Origin: Balneolaceae bacterium
GTDB lineage: Bacteria; Bacteroidota; Rhodothermia; Balneolales; Balneolaceae
Direction: 5' to 3'
Assembly: GCA_007693745.1 (NCBI GenBank)
Contig: REDA01000011.1
Span: forward strand, 1 to 64,000
Length of the DNA: 64,000 bases
This document shows, piece after piece, positions 9,235 to 19,042 of this stretch; position 1 is the first letter of the stretch, and every line of letters begins with the position of its first letter. Made by a program: the position numbers and the translations under genes. The notes under the pieces were generated by a model that saw only the letters and a program-made list of their open reading frames with translations, had not been told where the DNA came from and did no database searches.

Positions 9235-11121
9235 ATGTCTTTAAAAAAGTTTGCAATACCCCAACTGGTAATTCTGCTGTTACTCTCAGCCATCTGGATT
9301 GCCGGTGCCGATGATATCTTCGTCAAAAACGGATACCATCAGGATAATTTGCACAAATACCTGCAAGTGCAGCGCAGGGTGCTTGACAATTACTTTGGCG
9401 AAACAGATCTGAACACACTTTACAAGAGAAGTATTGCCGGTCTGGTAAAATCGATCACCGAAGAAAACCCCGCTCTCGCAGGCACGCCGCTTGACACAAC
9501 ACAAATCACCGCAGTGCAGAATTTCAGAGATTCTTACAATCGGTTTGAGGAGGCATATCTCTTCACCGCGAACAATTTCCCGGAAACAGACATGAGCAAG
9601 GCCGTGGAACTGGCTATTAAAGAGATGCTCTCCACATTAGACCCCCACTCCGTGTACATCGAACCGGAAGACAGTGAGCGAATACAGGAGCAATTTGCCG
9701 GTCGATTTCAGGGAATCGGAATTCAGTTCAATATCATTCAGGATACCATAACCGTGATCACCCCCATTTCCGGCGGACCCAGTGATCAGCTCGGAATCAT
9801 GTCGGGAGACAGGATTATTACGATCGATGATACCAGCGCAGTAGGCTACACAAATGAAGATGTACTCAGGCGGCTTCGCGGGGAAAAGGGCACCTCAGTA
9901 AATGTTGAAATCATGCGGCCCCGAAATCCGAATATCATGAGATTTTCCATCGTTCGGGATGATATTCCCCTTACCACTGTGGATACTCACTACATGATTG
10001 ATGAGAAAACCGGATATATAAAAATCAACCGTTTTGCAGCTACCACCCACGAAGAATTTCTTGCCTCTGCTTCTGATCTCGCACGTCAGGGTATGGAACG
10101 GTTTATTCTGGATCTCAGGAACAATCCCGGCGGATACCTGACGCAGGCAATCGCAATTTCTGAAGAGTTTTTCCCAAGGGGAACAAAAATTGTCTCCACC
10201 AGAAGCCGGCATGCCCGCTTCAATCAAAATGTGGAGTCGCGAAGGGATGGTTTACTTAAAGACATTCCCGTGATCGTTCTGGTTAATGAGGGATCTGCAT
10301 CTGCAAGCGAGATTGTAAGTGGTGCCATACAGGATCACGATCGCGGATTGATTGTCGGAAGGCGGACTTTTGGAAAGGGGCTGGTTCAGCAGCAGTATGA
10401 ACTTATTGACAACTCCAATATCCGGGTCACAATTTCCCGCTACTATACCCCTTCCGGTCGCCTCATACAAAAACCTTTTGAGGGAAGCAGTGAAGATTAT
10501 GCATTTGAGATCCGGCACCGTACAGCAGATGCTGTAATGGATGCACGGGAGTTCAGGGATCAGGTTCCCGATTCACTGCACTACAGAACCACTGCCGGAC
10601 GGGAAATTTTTGGCGGAGGCGGAATTGTGCCGGATGTTATTGTACAGGAAGATACCACTGCCAATTATTATCTCTTTAATTTCATGGTTATCAACAGGGT
10701 CGATTTCGATTTTGTGCGTAATTATCTCGATGAAGGTGGCGAGGAATTCCGCGATATATGGGCAGATCGGTTTCAGGAATTCCGTACCGGCTTCACTTTT
10801 AATGACTATGATTCAGATCATCTGAAAAAAATGATGACCGATGCCGGGATGATTCTGACGGATGAAGGGGATGAAATTGAAATTGAAAATGATCAGTTCA
10901 GGGTACCCCAATCTGTCTATGATGAACTGATCCCCCTGAATTTTAGCCGCCTCAAGGCAGAACTGGCCCGTCAGGTCTGGGGAAATGAGTACTTCTTTCA
11001 GATTTCAAACGATTACTTTAATGAATCGCTCATACAGGCAATGTATCTTTGGGAGGAAGCAGAAGCACTCGAACTGCTGGTGCAGCGACGTACTCAGGAA
11101 GAGTCTGTGATCATTCGCTGA
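9235..11121 (+). CDS. C-terminal processing protease, S41 family
   Basis: Carboxy-terminal processing serine protease exported to the envelope. The 628 residues comprise a signal peptide (about 1-24), an N-terminal helical region, a PDZ domain (about 160-240) and the S41 catalytic domain. The segment GSASASE (353-359) holds the nucleophile and FGKG (Lys381) the general base, a Ser/Lys dyad. LDPHSVYIEPED (135-146) and LDLRNNPGG (292-300) are typical. The extra C-terminal 150 residues are helical and occur in the longer Bacteroidota-type members. Substrate is unknown. Confidence 0.95.
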   Translation: MSLKKFAIPQLVILLLLSAIWIAGADDIFVKNGYHQDNLHKYLQVQRRVLDNYFGETDLNTLYKRSIAGLVKSITEENPALAGTPLDTTQITAVQNFRDSYNRFEEAYLFTANNFPETDMSKAVELAIKEMLSTLDPHSVYIEPEDSERIQEQFAGRFQGIGIQFNIIQDTITVITPISGGPSDQLGIMSGDRIITIDDTSAVGYTNEDVLRRLRGEKGTSVNVEIMRPRNPNIMRFSIVRDDIPLTTVDTHYMIDEKTGYIKINRFAATTHEEFLASASDLARQGMERFILDLRNNPGGYLTQAIAISEEFFPRGTKIVSTRSRHARFNQNVESRRDGLLKDIPVIVLVNEGSASASEIVSGAIQDHDRGLIVGRRTFGKGLVQQQYELIDNSNIRVTISRYYTPSGRLIQKPFEGSSEDYAFEIRHRTADAVMDAREFRDQVPDSLHYRTTAGREIFGGGGIVPDVIVQEDTTANYYLFNFMVINRVDFDFVRNYLDEGGEEFRDIWADRFQEFRTGFTFNDYDSDHLKKMMTDAGMILTDEGDEIEIENDQFRVPQSVYDELIPLNFSRLKAELARQVWGNEYFFQISNDYFNESLIQAMYLWEEAEALELLVQRRTQEESVIIR

Positions 11122-11198
11122 TTAGCGCCCCCGCAACGCCGGGTCACTTTCTCTACCGCCAAAGAAGCGGAACAGGCTCAGGAATTAATTATGGCGTG

Positions 11199-11900
11199 TT
11201 AACAACGGTTTCTGAACCGGTCACACATCACAGCCGCAGCCGTTTCAGTACGCAATCTGTTTGCGCCCAGTGAGATAAAACCGGCATCCCTGCTTTTTAA
11301 ATAGTTCCTCTCAGCTTCAGATAATCCTCCTTCCGGACCAACGACAAGAGTAAAATTTTCACTCTGAGTAACAGAATAGCAGCCATCAAAACCGGAAATT
11401 GTCTCATCTGCAGCAATAAGTACAGCAGTCTCATCACCCTGCTCAACTGCCTGTTTCAGGTTTTTGAAATGGGAAATGACAGGTAACCAGCATGAAAGAG
11501 ACTGCTTCATCGCCGAAAGGGCTGCAGACTCCAGTCTGTCAATCCGTAAACCCGCTTTCTCGCTGTGATCACCGTGAAACAGATAAATCCGGTCGGCACC
11601 TATCTCCGTCACTTTCTCAACCGCATATTCCAGCCGATCTCTTTTTCTGATCATACCGATGCACATCGTGATTGAGGGTGATCTCTTCTGTTTCGTCTCT
11701 CTGGAGAGAATAGTGACACGGGTCGAATCACTTCGGGCAGAAATAATTGAACCCTGAAACAGATTTCCGGATCCATCTGTTACCTGAACCAGATCTCCCT
11801 GGCGATGCCTAAGAACCTTTACCAGATGGCTGGATTCCTGTCCCTCGATCAGAAGTTCCTTCTCCCCGACCCGGTCAGGCGGTGTAAAGAAAAGATTCAT
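11199..11900 (-). CDS. rsmE: 16S rRNA m3U1498 methyltransferase
   Basis: RsmE is a SPOUT methyltransferase that uses SAM to N3-methylate U1498 of 16S rRNA in the assembled 30S subunit. The 233 residues carry the N-terminal PUA-like RNA-binding part (SSHLVKVLRHRQGD) and the C-terminal knot motifs VVGPEGGLSEAE and LGANRLRTETAA, both diagnostic. It lies 4 bp downstream of the Bfd-like gene and converges with the S41 protease gene across a 77-bp gap in which I see no clear terminator. Confidence 0.97.
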   Translation of the reverse strand: MNLFFTPPDRVGEKELLIEGQESSHLVKVLRHRQGDLVQVTDGSGNLFQGSIISARSDSTRVTILSRETKQKRSPSITMCIGMIRKRDRLEYAVEKVTEIGADRIYLFHGDHSEKAGLRIDRLESAALSAMKQSLSCWLPVISHFKNLKQAVEQGDETAVLIAADETISGFDGCYSVTQSENFTLVVGPEGGLSEAERNYLKSRDAGFISLGANRLRTETAAAVMCDRFRNRC

Positions 11901-11904
11901 CTGC

Positions 11905-12111
11905 CTACTCAGGATCTATCCCTTTCCCGGGTATAAAGGAAGTCTGGCCATTCAAAAGCATCTTCTTCACATAGGGAAAACAGAGTTTACATTTTGTGCT
12001 GCTGAGCTTCTGCTCCTGCAGCTCTTCAATCGTGGTCAGTCCCCTTGCCCGGGCTTCCTCCAGCAGCTTCGCGAACGGGATATCATGGCAAATACAGCGG
12101 TCAACCGGCAT
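11905..12111 (-). CDS. Bfd-like [2Fe-2S]-binding protein
   Basis: A 68-residue protein with the four-Cys pattern of the BFD-like domain: Cys6-x-Cys8 (RCICHD), then Cys41-x2-Cys44 (KCKLCFPY), a spacing of 32 residues. Such domains bind a [2Fe-2S] cluster and occur in bacterioferritin-associated ferredoxin and in redox enzymes. The protein stands alone here, directly between the dCTP deaminase gene (1 bp away) and rsmE, with no bacterioferritin gene nearby. Its partner is therefore unknown. Confidence 0.88.
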   Translation of the reverse strand: MPVDRCICHDIPFAKLLEEARARGLTTIEELQEQKLSSTKCKLCFPYVKKMLLNGQTSFIPGKGIDPE

Positions 12112-12112
12112 A

Positions 12113-13324
12113 TCACGTCTGTTTGAACTGCTTTCCGAGTTTCAATCCCTGCCCCTGGTAATTACTTTGAATACCCGATCCGTAAACAAACTCGGGAATC
12201 TCGGAATTGGGCTCAAACTTCATGCTGCAAAACGTCTGTCCGTGCTCGATCAGGAAGGGCACATCATGAGATCGGACCTCCAGTACAGCCCTGGCTCCCT
12301 GATCCTCCACAGTTCCGCCAAACCCGCTGTCAAAAAATCCGGCATAGTGTGTTCTCAGCTCACCCGATCCTGTGTCATAAGCAATCATTTCAGCTGCCAG
12401 ATGCCTGGGGATCCTGCATCTCTCTTTCGAAGCAAAAATATAGAAGGCTTCCGGTTCAAGGATAATGTGATCATCCCCTCCTGCGTGGATCGGTTCCCAG
12501 AAATCTGCCACCTCGTAATGGTTTAGCTTCGACAAATCGATCAGATCCCGATGCTTTTTGGCTTTATATCCGACCACATCACCCGGCTCTCCCTTTAAAT
12601 GAACACTGAGAAAGAGACCGTTGTTCACATTCACTTTATCCATGGCAAGAGGCTCTCCATCCTCATCAAAAAGAAGCGGATCACTTCCATGGGTTCGGAG
12701 GATATCCTGATCACTCAGTACCGTAAAACCGTGGCGGACACGCAGCTGATTCAGCCGCTGGCCGGTCTCCACTTTCACCGGAAACGATTTTGGCACCACC
12801 TCAAGATAGAGCTTACCCTGATATCCCTGTTCAATCTCTTCAAACCTCTGGGAATAATCTGTAATGACCCTGGTAAAAATATCCAGCCTTCCGGTAGTGC
12901 TTTTTGGATTTGCCCTTGCGGTAAGATTCTCATCTGCAATAAGCCTGAAGCCGGATTCGGTTTTGCCGTTAAAGAGACTCTTTTGGGACGGATAGTGTGA
13001 AACCGGCAGACTAAGCTCTTCAAGCAGTGGTATGATGTAAACACAGTTGGGCTCAAGTACTGCTCCCTCTCTGATGGAAAATGTGTATTGATGCAGTTTG
13101 TCGATCTTCTCCTTGACGGTCTCTCCTTCCGGCAGGAAACTGCTCCTTACCCTGTATGCCGTCTCTCCGAGCCTCAGATCGATTGAATTTGGTTGAAACT
13201 GATTATCCTGAATGGGATATTCTTCAGATGCAGATATGATACCTGCTTCGGCCAGTATCCGTAATTTTTGAACCGGAAGGATACCTTTCGTTCGAAGAAT
13301 CACCTCGTTTGCCGTTACGCTCAT
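12113..13324 (-). CDS. dcd: dCTP deaminase, long form
   Basis: Resembles the long 2'-deoxycytidine 5'-triphosphate deaminase family (double-length relatives of Dcd/dUTPase; about 370-400 residues). Two copies of the fold are suggested by QFQPNSIDLRLGE (about 43-55), TARANPKSTTGRLDIFTRVI in the first half, and DTGSGELRTHYAGFFDSGFGG in the second. It would deaminate dCTP to dUTP for the dUTPase encoded at 761. The 403-residue length agrees with the tandem architecture. It is the first gene of a compact unit with the Bfd-like gene and rsmE. Confidence 0.88.
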   Translation of the reverse strand: MSVTANEVILRTKGILPVQKLRILAEAGIISASEEYPIQDNQFQPNSIDLRLGETAYRVRSSFLPEGETVKEKIDKLHQYTFSIREGAVLEPNCVYIIPLLEELSLPVSHYPSQKSLFNGKTESGFRLIADENLTARANPKSTTGRLDIFTRVITDYSQRFEEIEQGYQGKLYLEVVPKSFPVKVETGQRLNQLRVRHGFTVLSDQDILRTHGSDPLLFDEDGEPLAMDKVNVNNGLFLSVHLKGEPGDVVGYKAKKHRDLIDLSKLNHYEVADFWEPIHAGGDDHIILEPEAFYIFASKERCRIPRHLAAEMIAYDTGSGELRTHYAGFFDSGFGGTVEDQGARAVLEVRSHDVPFLIEHGQTFCSMKFEPNSEIPEFVYGSGIQSNYQGQGLKLGKQFKQT

Positions 13325-13413
13325 TCTTTAGGGTTAAATTCGGTGATGAATTTACAAAAAATTATACTTACTGTTTCCTTGAAATCCGGTGTTTTAAAAC
13401 TCACAGGAGAGAG

Positions 13414-14949
13414 TCAGTAAAAACGACCGCTATTGCTCACAAATGCAACCCGTTTGCTGTCGGGCGACCAGCTCGGAACATTAATAGTACCCTGACCTCC
13501 ATAGAGATATGCAACAATTCGTGGTTCTCCTCCATCTGCCGGCATCATCCTGAGTGTTACATGCTTATAGAAGGGGTGATCTCCCGACTCCACATCCGTT
13601 CCGTAGCTGAGAAAGAGTATCTTTCTCCCATCGGGCGAAATGTGCGGGAACCAGTCATTAAAGTTCTCATCAAATGTGACCCGGGTCTGTTCAGAACCAT
13701 CAGGTTTCATCCTCCAGATCTGCATGGCTCCGCTCCGGTTAGAGTTGAAGTAGATGTAACTGCCATCGGGAGTGTACTCAGAACCGTCATCGAGAAAGGG
13801 GGTATCCGTTAACTGTGTCTCTTCCATGGTCCCGATATCGGCAATATAGATATCATATTTACCATTTCTCCATCCGGTGAACGTGACAAAACGATTATCC
13901 GGAGAGATTCCATGCAGAAAAGCATGCCCCAGTCCCGTTCCGGTTACCTGCTGCGGCTCATCACTTCCATCCACCGGCAATACATAAATAGTGGATTGAT
14001 TGTTGTCTTCTGCCACATGATGACTGATTGCGAGCAGTGAGCCATCTATAGAAATTACATGATCATTATTATTACTGATCGCAAATCCGGTATTTAAGTA
14101 GGTGATTCTCCCCGTATCCAAATGATAGTTATAGAGATATCCGTTTGAATTATAAATCAGCCTCTTTCCGTCAACCGTCCAGTTCGGTGCCTGCACCGAA
14201 TGCTCCGAGTCAAAAAGAATGGTTCTCATGCCGCTTTCCACATCCAGAACCTCCATCCTGCTGCCAAGATATTGCTGGTACTGCACGGCATCCTCCGGCA
14301 TCGGTTTTACAATCCTTACATTCCTGAAAACGGCTGAAGCCGGTATTTCAGGACTTCCGCCGCTGACAAACAGCCCGGCATGCAGCTCATTCCTGAGTAC
14401 CGCTTCACTCTCCGCAACAAGCACCAGTGGCTCACCAAACCGGGCAGCCCTGAACCTGAACCGGCCATTCACCCGCTCAACTTCAATCACATCCGGATTC
14501 AGATCTGCCGTTGTTTCAGTATTACTGTCTCCGCCTTTTGAATTCCGGCTCACCAGAGACATTGTTCCATTTGAACCAACTGCCATTGAGATCATCCCGG
14601 AGTCGTCACTGATTGTGTTCCGTACCGCAAGCCCGAATGTCCCCCTCCCCGGAATATCAGGATCCGAATGGAGCTCCGCCCTCAGAATAAAATCTCCCTG
14701 AACTGCTTTCCAGGCGAAAAAATAATCATCTCTCCCTGTCTCCCCGGCAACTCCCGCCCCGGTGGCAGTAAGTGTGTAGAGCTGCAGGGACTCATCATAC
14801 TGCAGCAAACCGTCAGTGACCTGGGATTGAAGATCCAGTGCATTGTCAAACTGGCCATACGGGTTCATGCTGAATCTCTCCCCCTCAGAGTTGCAAGAAG
14901 CCATCAGAAATGTAGTACAGATCAGGAATAATTTGCATCGGTGTCCCAT
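13414..14949 (-). CDS. TolB-like beta-propeller lipoprotein
   Basis: A 511-residue lipoprotein (lipobox LMASC, Cys19). Residues about 30-205 form a beta-rich, concanavalin-like region resembling DUF1349 (DDYFFAWKAVQGDFILRAEL; GTFGLAVRN). Residues about 225-511 contain repeated WD40-like/PD40 blades such as PNWTVDGKRLIYNS, ISPDNRFVTFTG, YTPDGSYIYFNSN, ISPDGRKILFLSY and WSPDSKRVAFVSN. This is the TolB-type propeller without the TolB N-terminal domain. Function is unknown; many such proteins are surface or periplasmic binding proteins. It lies 89 bp upstream of the dCTP deaminase gene. Confidence 0.9.
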   Translation of the reverse strand: MGHRCKLFLICTTFLMASCNSEGERFSMNPYGQFDNALDLQSQVTDGLLQYDESLQLYTLTATGAGVAGETGRDDYFFAWKAVQGDFILRAELHSDPDIPGRGTFGLAVRNTISDDSGMISMAVGSNGTMSLVSRNSKGGDSNTETTADLNPDVIEVERVNGRFRFRAARFGEPLVLVAESEAVLRNELHAGLFVSGGSPEIPASAVFRNVRIVKPMPEDAVQYQQYLGSRMEVLDVESGMRTILFDSEHSVQAPNWTVDGKRLIYNSNGYLYNYHLDTGRITYLNTGFAISNNNDHVISIDGSLLAISHHVAEDNNQSTIYVLPVDGSDEPQQVTGTGLGHAFLHGISPDNRFVTFTGWRNGKYDIYIADIGTMEETQLTDTPFLDDGSEYTPDGSYIYFNSNRSGAMQIWRMKPDGSEQTRVTFDENFNDWFPHISPDGRKILFLSYGTDVESGDHPFYKHVTLRMMPADGGEPRIVAYLYGGQGTINVPSWSPDSKRVAFVSNSGRFY

Positions 14950-15113
14950 TGAGTCAGATTTGGTTTACAGGCTGATCTTCATAATACAAAGCCCGACTCC
15001 ATAAAAAAAGTAAAAGACGCTTGTCTGAGCAGTTATTTGATTGCCTTCTTTTTAAAAAATCCGTATTCATGATAGTCCTTTAAAAAAACATCAATCAATC
15101 ATCTTCAGAAGAC

Positions 15114-15929
15114 ATGGTAAATAGAATATTGGTATTTACACTGCTGCTTTTCTCCATTTCAGCGATCCGGCCGGGCCAAAGCACCACTGCTCCGGAATTC
15201 ATTGCGGAGTCGCTTTACGCTGATGAGAATACCCCGGTTTCCGACAGAGTAAAGGAGCTGGTTGATCACTTTCAAAGACAGAACCTTGATCTTGAATCAC
15301 TGCTTGAGGATTCACGGTTTGAGCTCTATGACGGTATTGGGGACCGGTTCCGGAATTCAGCAGAACGGCGTGTTCCGGACCTCGAGGAGTACAAAAGAAT
15401 TCTCGGTTTTAACGATAAGCGAAATCGTATTGTCGGATTCATGAATGATCACTCCGCATATTTCGCGAGAGCGGAAGAGGAGTATCAGATTCCGGCAACC
15501 GTCATCGCAGCCATCATTGGTGTTGAATCGGATTACGGGAGAAATATCGGGAGATTTAATCCGCTGAATGTGTATGTTTCGATGTACCATGAAAACTACC
15601 GCGCCGATTTCGCCAAAGCTCAGCTTGAGGAACTGCTGAAATTTACATCCCGGTTGAATATCGATGTTTTTTCTCTGAAATCAAGCTATGCCGGTGCCAT
15701 GTCGTTTGCTCAGTTCATCCCCTATTCGGTGAATCGCTGGTGGGTGGGTGACGATCTGTTCAGTATGGAGAACAACATTCTCTCCATTGCAAATTATCTT
15801 GCCCATTTTAAGGGGATTACCGGAACGATTGAGGGAGCGGTATTCAGGTACAACCCCAGTTCCCTCTACCGCGATGCTGTAATGGCACTTTCCCATGAGG
15901 CTGAACTGCTCCTGCAAGGAACTCAGTAA
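15114..15929 (+). CDS. MltB-type lytic murein transglycosylase
   Basis: Cleaves the MurNAc-GlcNAc bond of peptidoglycan with 1,6-anhydro product formation. The 271-residue protein has a signal peptide (about 1-23), then the SLT/MltB catalytic domain with Glu138 in IIGVESDYGRN, followed by SSYAGAMSFAQFIPYSVNRW and NYLAHFKG, all MltB signatures. No lipobox is evident, so it is probably periplasmic rather than anchored. It precedes purK by 30 bp, and the pair may be co-transcribed although functionally unrelated. Confidence 0.93.
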   Translation: MVNRILVFTLLLFSISAIRPGQSTTAPEFIAESLYADENTPVSDRVKELVDHFQRQNLDLESLLEDSRFELYDGIGDRFRNSAERRVPDLEEYKRILGFNDKRNRIVGFMNDHSAYFARAEEEYQIPATVIAAIIGVESDYGRNIGRFNPLNVYVSMYHENYRADFAKAQLEELLKFTSRLNIDVFSLKSSYAGAMSFAQFIPYSVNRWWVGDDLFSMENNILSIANYLAHFKGITGTIEGAVFRYNPSSLYRDAVMALSHEAELLLQGTQ

Positions 15930-15959
15930 CCATCTTCCAGTAAATCGGAATATAATATT

Positions 15960-17117
15960 ATGGAGCAGTCTTTATCATCATCATTCACAATTGGGTTTCT
16001 TGGAGCCGGTCAGCTGGCCAGAATGTCGGCTTTGCAGGCTTTTCGTTTTGGCCTGCAGGTGGCTGTCTTCTCGGATCGGAAAGAAGATGAACCCACACAG
16101 TTTTTAACGCCCTTTTCATATTCCGGATCCTACAGCGATGTGGATTCAATGCTTGAATTCGCGGATAAATGCGATGTCATCACACTCGAAAATGAGTTCA
16201 TCGATTCCGGGGTTCTCAAAGAACTTGAACTCAGGTCGGGCACTCCTGTTTATCCCTCACCGGAAAGTTTTGCGCTGATAGAAGACAAGCTGATTGAAAA
16301 GCAGACATTTGAAAAAGCAGGAATCCCGGTTACCCCCTATCGGAAAATCACGGCGGTGTCCGATCTTATTTCGTTTGGCAAAGAGCATGGATGGCCCTGC
16401 CTGATCAAATCATCCAAGGGAGGATACGACGGGTACGGGAACAAGACGGTACGGAGCGCTGATTCTGCTGAGGAAGCGTTCCGTCAGCTTGGCGGAGATC
16501 AGGGACATACGCTCATAGCAGAGGCTTATGTTCGTTTCACACACGAACTCGCCGTTCAGGTAGCCAGAAACCAAACAGGCCATGTTGTCTATCCCTGTTG
16601 TGAAACGGTTCAGAAAAACCATATCTGCGTCGCTGTAAAGAGCCCGGCGCCTGTTACATCCGCACAGCAGGAAAGGGCAAGAGAGCTTGCACTCAAGGCA
16701 ACCGGGGCCATTGACGGAACCGGTCTTTTTGCCTTTGAATTTTTCCTGACAGCAAACGGAGATATTTTACTGAATGAATCCGCTCCGCGACCGCACAACT
16801 CTGGTCATTACACGATTGAGGGCTGTGTTACCTCACAGTTTGAAAATCATGTGCGCGCTGTTTGCGGTATGGCACTCGGCAGCAGTGAACTGATCAGACC
16901 TGCTGCTGTGATGATTAATCTTTTGGGAACCCATCATCGTGCATCCCGGATAGAGAACAGCGGGAAAGCCGTGATGGAACCGGACGGGCATCTTCACTCC
17001 TATGGAAAGCTTATCAGCAAAAAGGGAAGAAAAATGGCTCACTATACTCTTCTTGGCGACGAAGTGGAGAAAACTTACAGCCGCGCACTTCAGCTCACGG
17101 AAGAGATCGCGATCTGA
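15960..17117 (+). CDS. purK: 5-(carboxyamino)imidazole ribonucleotide synthase
   Basis: PurK is an ATP-grasp enzyme that makes N5-CAIR from AIR, bicarbonate and ATP in purine synthesis. The 385-residue protein starts with GFLGAGQLARMSALQAFRFG and contains the ATP-grasp signatures SSKGGYDGYGNK and FEFFLTANGDILLNESAPRPHNSGHYTIEGC. Its partner purE is at 21615, separated by an unrelated minus-strand operon rather than adjacent as in many bacteria. Confidence 0.97.
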   Translation: MEQSLSSSFTIGFLGAGQLARMSALQAFRFGLQVAVFSDRKEDEPTQFLTPFSYSGSYSDVDSMLEFADKCDVITLENEFIDSGVLKELELRSGTPVYPSPESFALIEDKLIEKQTFEKAGIPVTPYRKITAVSDLISFGKEHGWPCLIKSSKGGYDGYGNKTVRSADSAEEAFRQLGGDQGHTLIAEAYVRFTHELAVQVARNQTGHVVYPCCETVQKNHICVAVKSPAPVTSAQQERARELALKATGAIDGTGLFAFEFFLTANGDILLNESAPRPHNSGHYTIEGCVTSQFENHVRAVCGMALGSSELIRPAAVMINLLGTHHRASRIENSGKAVMEPDGHLHSYGKLISKKGRKMAHYTLLGDEVEKTYSRALQLTEEIAI

Positions 17118-17177
17118 ATCAGGCGCATCTGAACCCCGGTTTAGATAGACGGATTCCTGAACAGCGGAACTGAATGA

Positions 17178-18908
17178 TTAACCGGTAATTTTCCTGATCA
17201 CTGCCCGTGAAATGAATCGCACTTTTTCTGATAAAGGAAACCGGCTCAGATTTGTTTTTACGATTCCCTTTGTGAAACGTGTGGCTTTACTGTAGTCGAT
17301 GGCGATATCCGCGATCACCGGTTTCCCGCTCGCTGAAGCGTAGAGTGCCATCTCAATTGCTTTGCGAATCTGACTGTTCTCATCCAGTCGGATATATTCA
17401 GCACCTGTAGCCAGAGCCATACCCTCAAAGTTCACCTTGCCGAGCTGCGTGCACACTTTGCGGTTATAGGGAATTTTTTGCCCCTGGGATATCTGGGAGA
17501 GCTCTCCGTCGTTGAAAATGAAAATCACAACACCTGCATTCATTTTTACTGCAGTAAGTAACTCCATTCCCGTCATGAGAAATGCCCCATCCCCGCAAAT
17601 ACCCACAACCTGCTTTCCCGGATTTCCGATCCTGGCGCCAATTGCAGCCGGCACACAGTAACCCATGCAGTTAAAATCGGTTGGCGAGATAAACTGCCCG
17701 CTGTTTCTGATCTCCATCAGCTCTGCCGTCAGGAATGTGTGATTCCCGTCATCTGCCACTACTATTGCATCATCCCCGAGCTGTTTCCTCAGTTCACTGA
17801 AAAATAGCCACGGATTTACTCTCTTTTCACCCACCTCATGTTCCCACTCATCCCTGTACTTTTTTTTTCCGGCGGCGATTATATTTTCAGTCTCTTTCCT
17901 CCTGCTCTCCTGTTGAACATCTTTGAGTTCATGCAGCAGTGAGGCCACAACCTCTGATGCATCCCCGTGCAGCGTAACCGAAGCTGGATAGTTACGGTGA
18001 AATACCTCCTCATTGATATCGGCATGGATCAGATTCTCCGGAACATTCATGCCGAAACTTCCTGTGGCAATTTCTCCGAACCTGACTCCCACAGCAAACA
18101 GCAGGTCACAATTGCGAAATGCCTCTTCAGCTGCCGGTACAGCATAGTCACCAAACCCCATGCCGGCATGAAGCGGGTGGTTTCCCGGAAATACCCCCAG
18201 TCCCTGAAGCGAAGTAGCCACAGGTGCTCCCAGTTTTTCTGCCAGCTGAATTAAGGATGCGACAGCATCACGAGCACCCCATCCGGCCAGAATACCCGGT
18301 TTTTTGGCCCTGGAAAGAAACTTTACGGCTTTCGCCATAGATGATGGATCTGCCACGGGTACCACTCTTTTCGGTGTGTAGACGGGCAAAGTCTCAACCT
18401 CACCAAGAAAAAGCTGGAGATTTACCGGGATTTCAACACAAACAGGACCCGGTTCTCCGGTTACTGCCGTCTGAAATGCGCTGAAAATGACGGGTACAAT
18501 TTCTTCGTGCGTCTCCACTTTCACACTCTTCTTGGTAATCCCGGCAAGCATGGCATGCTGATCCATATCATGAAGCTGATAGGAACGACCGCTGTCGGTG
18601 CGGATTCCACCGGTAATGACCAGCATGGGAATACCCGCCAGGTAAGCCTCGCCGATTCCGCTCATAGCGTGCGTCAGGCCGGCAGCAGGCACAATCACCA
18701 TACACCCGGTCTGCTCTGTAGTGCGGCTGACAGCATCGGCCATGAACGCGCCTCCCCCTTCATGTGTCACAAGAACAGGGGTAATCTGATCCGATTTGTT
18801 CAGTTCATCATAGATCTCTGTGTTGTGCACACCCGGGATCCCGAATGTATAGCGAACACCAAGCTGTTCCAGAGCATATACCGTAAGCCAGGCACCGGTT
18901 TTTTTCAT
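17178..18908 (-). CDS. Thiamine-diphosphate enzyme, acetolactate synthase-like
   Basis: A 576-residue ThDP-dependent enzyme of the acetolactate synthase/decarboxylase superfamily. The catalytic Glu50 lies in THEGGGAFMADAVSR, and the central FAD/nucleotide-like domain includes ILAGWGARDA. The ThDP/Mg motif GDGAF (439-443) ends at Asn466. No regulatory small subunit is adjacent, and the sequence differs from IlvB in having HEGGG, so a role in branched-chain amino acid synthesis is not established. Other 2-oxoacid lyases or ligases are possible. It follows the FAD dehydrogenase gene after 134 bp on the same strand. Confidence 0.9.
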   Translation of the reverse strand: MKKTGAWLTVYALEQLGVRYTFGIPGVHNTEIYDELNKSDQITPVLVTHEGGGAFMADAVSRTTEQTGCMVIVPAAGLTHAMSGIGEAYLAGIPMLVITGGIRTDSGRSYQLHDMDQHAMLAGITKKSVKVETHEEIVPVIFSAFQTAVTGEPGPVCVEIPVNLQLFLGEVETLPVYTPKRVVPVADPSSMAKAVKFLSRAKKPGILAGWGARDAVASLIQLAEKLGAPVATSLQGLGVFPGNHPLHAGMGFGDYAVPAAEEAFRNCDLLFAVGVRFGEIATGSFGMNVPENLIHADINEEVFHRNYPASVTLHGDASEVVASLLHELKDVQQESRRKETENIIAAGKKKYRDEWEHEVGEKRVNPWLFFSELRKQLGDDAIVVADDGNHTFLTAELMEIRNSGQFISPTDFNCMGYCVPAAIGARIGNPGKQVVGICGDGAFLMTGMELLTAVKMNAGVVIFIFNDGELSQISQGQKIPYNRKVCTQLGKVNFEGMALATGAEYIRLDENSQIRKAIEMALYASASGKPVIADIAIDYSKATRFTKGIVKTNLSRFPLSEKVRFISRAVIRKITG

Positions 18909-18942
18909 TTCAATTCACTCATTATGTTTTAGGGTACGTACC
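18905..18942 (-). promoter_or_regulatory. Palindrome and mini-ORF before ThDP enzyme start
   Basis: On the minus strand a perfect 10-bp palindrome GGTACGTACC (18933-18942) is followed by a five-codon frame (ATG at 18922 to TGA at 18905). Its stop overlaps the ThDP-enzyme ATG as ATGA. The palindrome could be an operator, and the mini-ORF could couple translation. Both may be chance. Confidence 0.3.
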
Positions 18943-19042
18943 AACCATCTGCAGTAAACGGGGGTCGGATGAACCGAAGATCTCTTTTCCGGATAAGCAG
19001 AGGTTTTTTTTGAATATCAAGTTCATTTACAATCGTGTTTAC

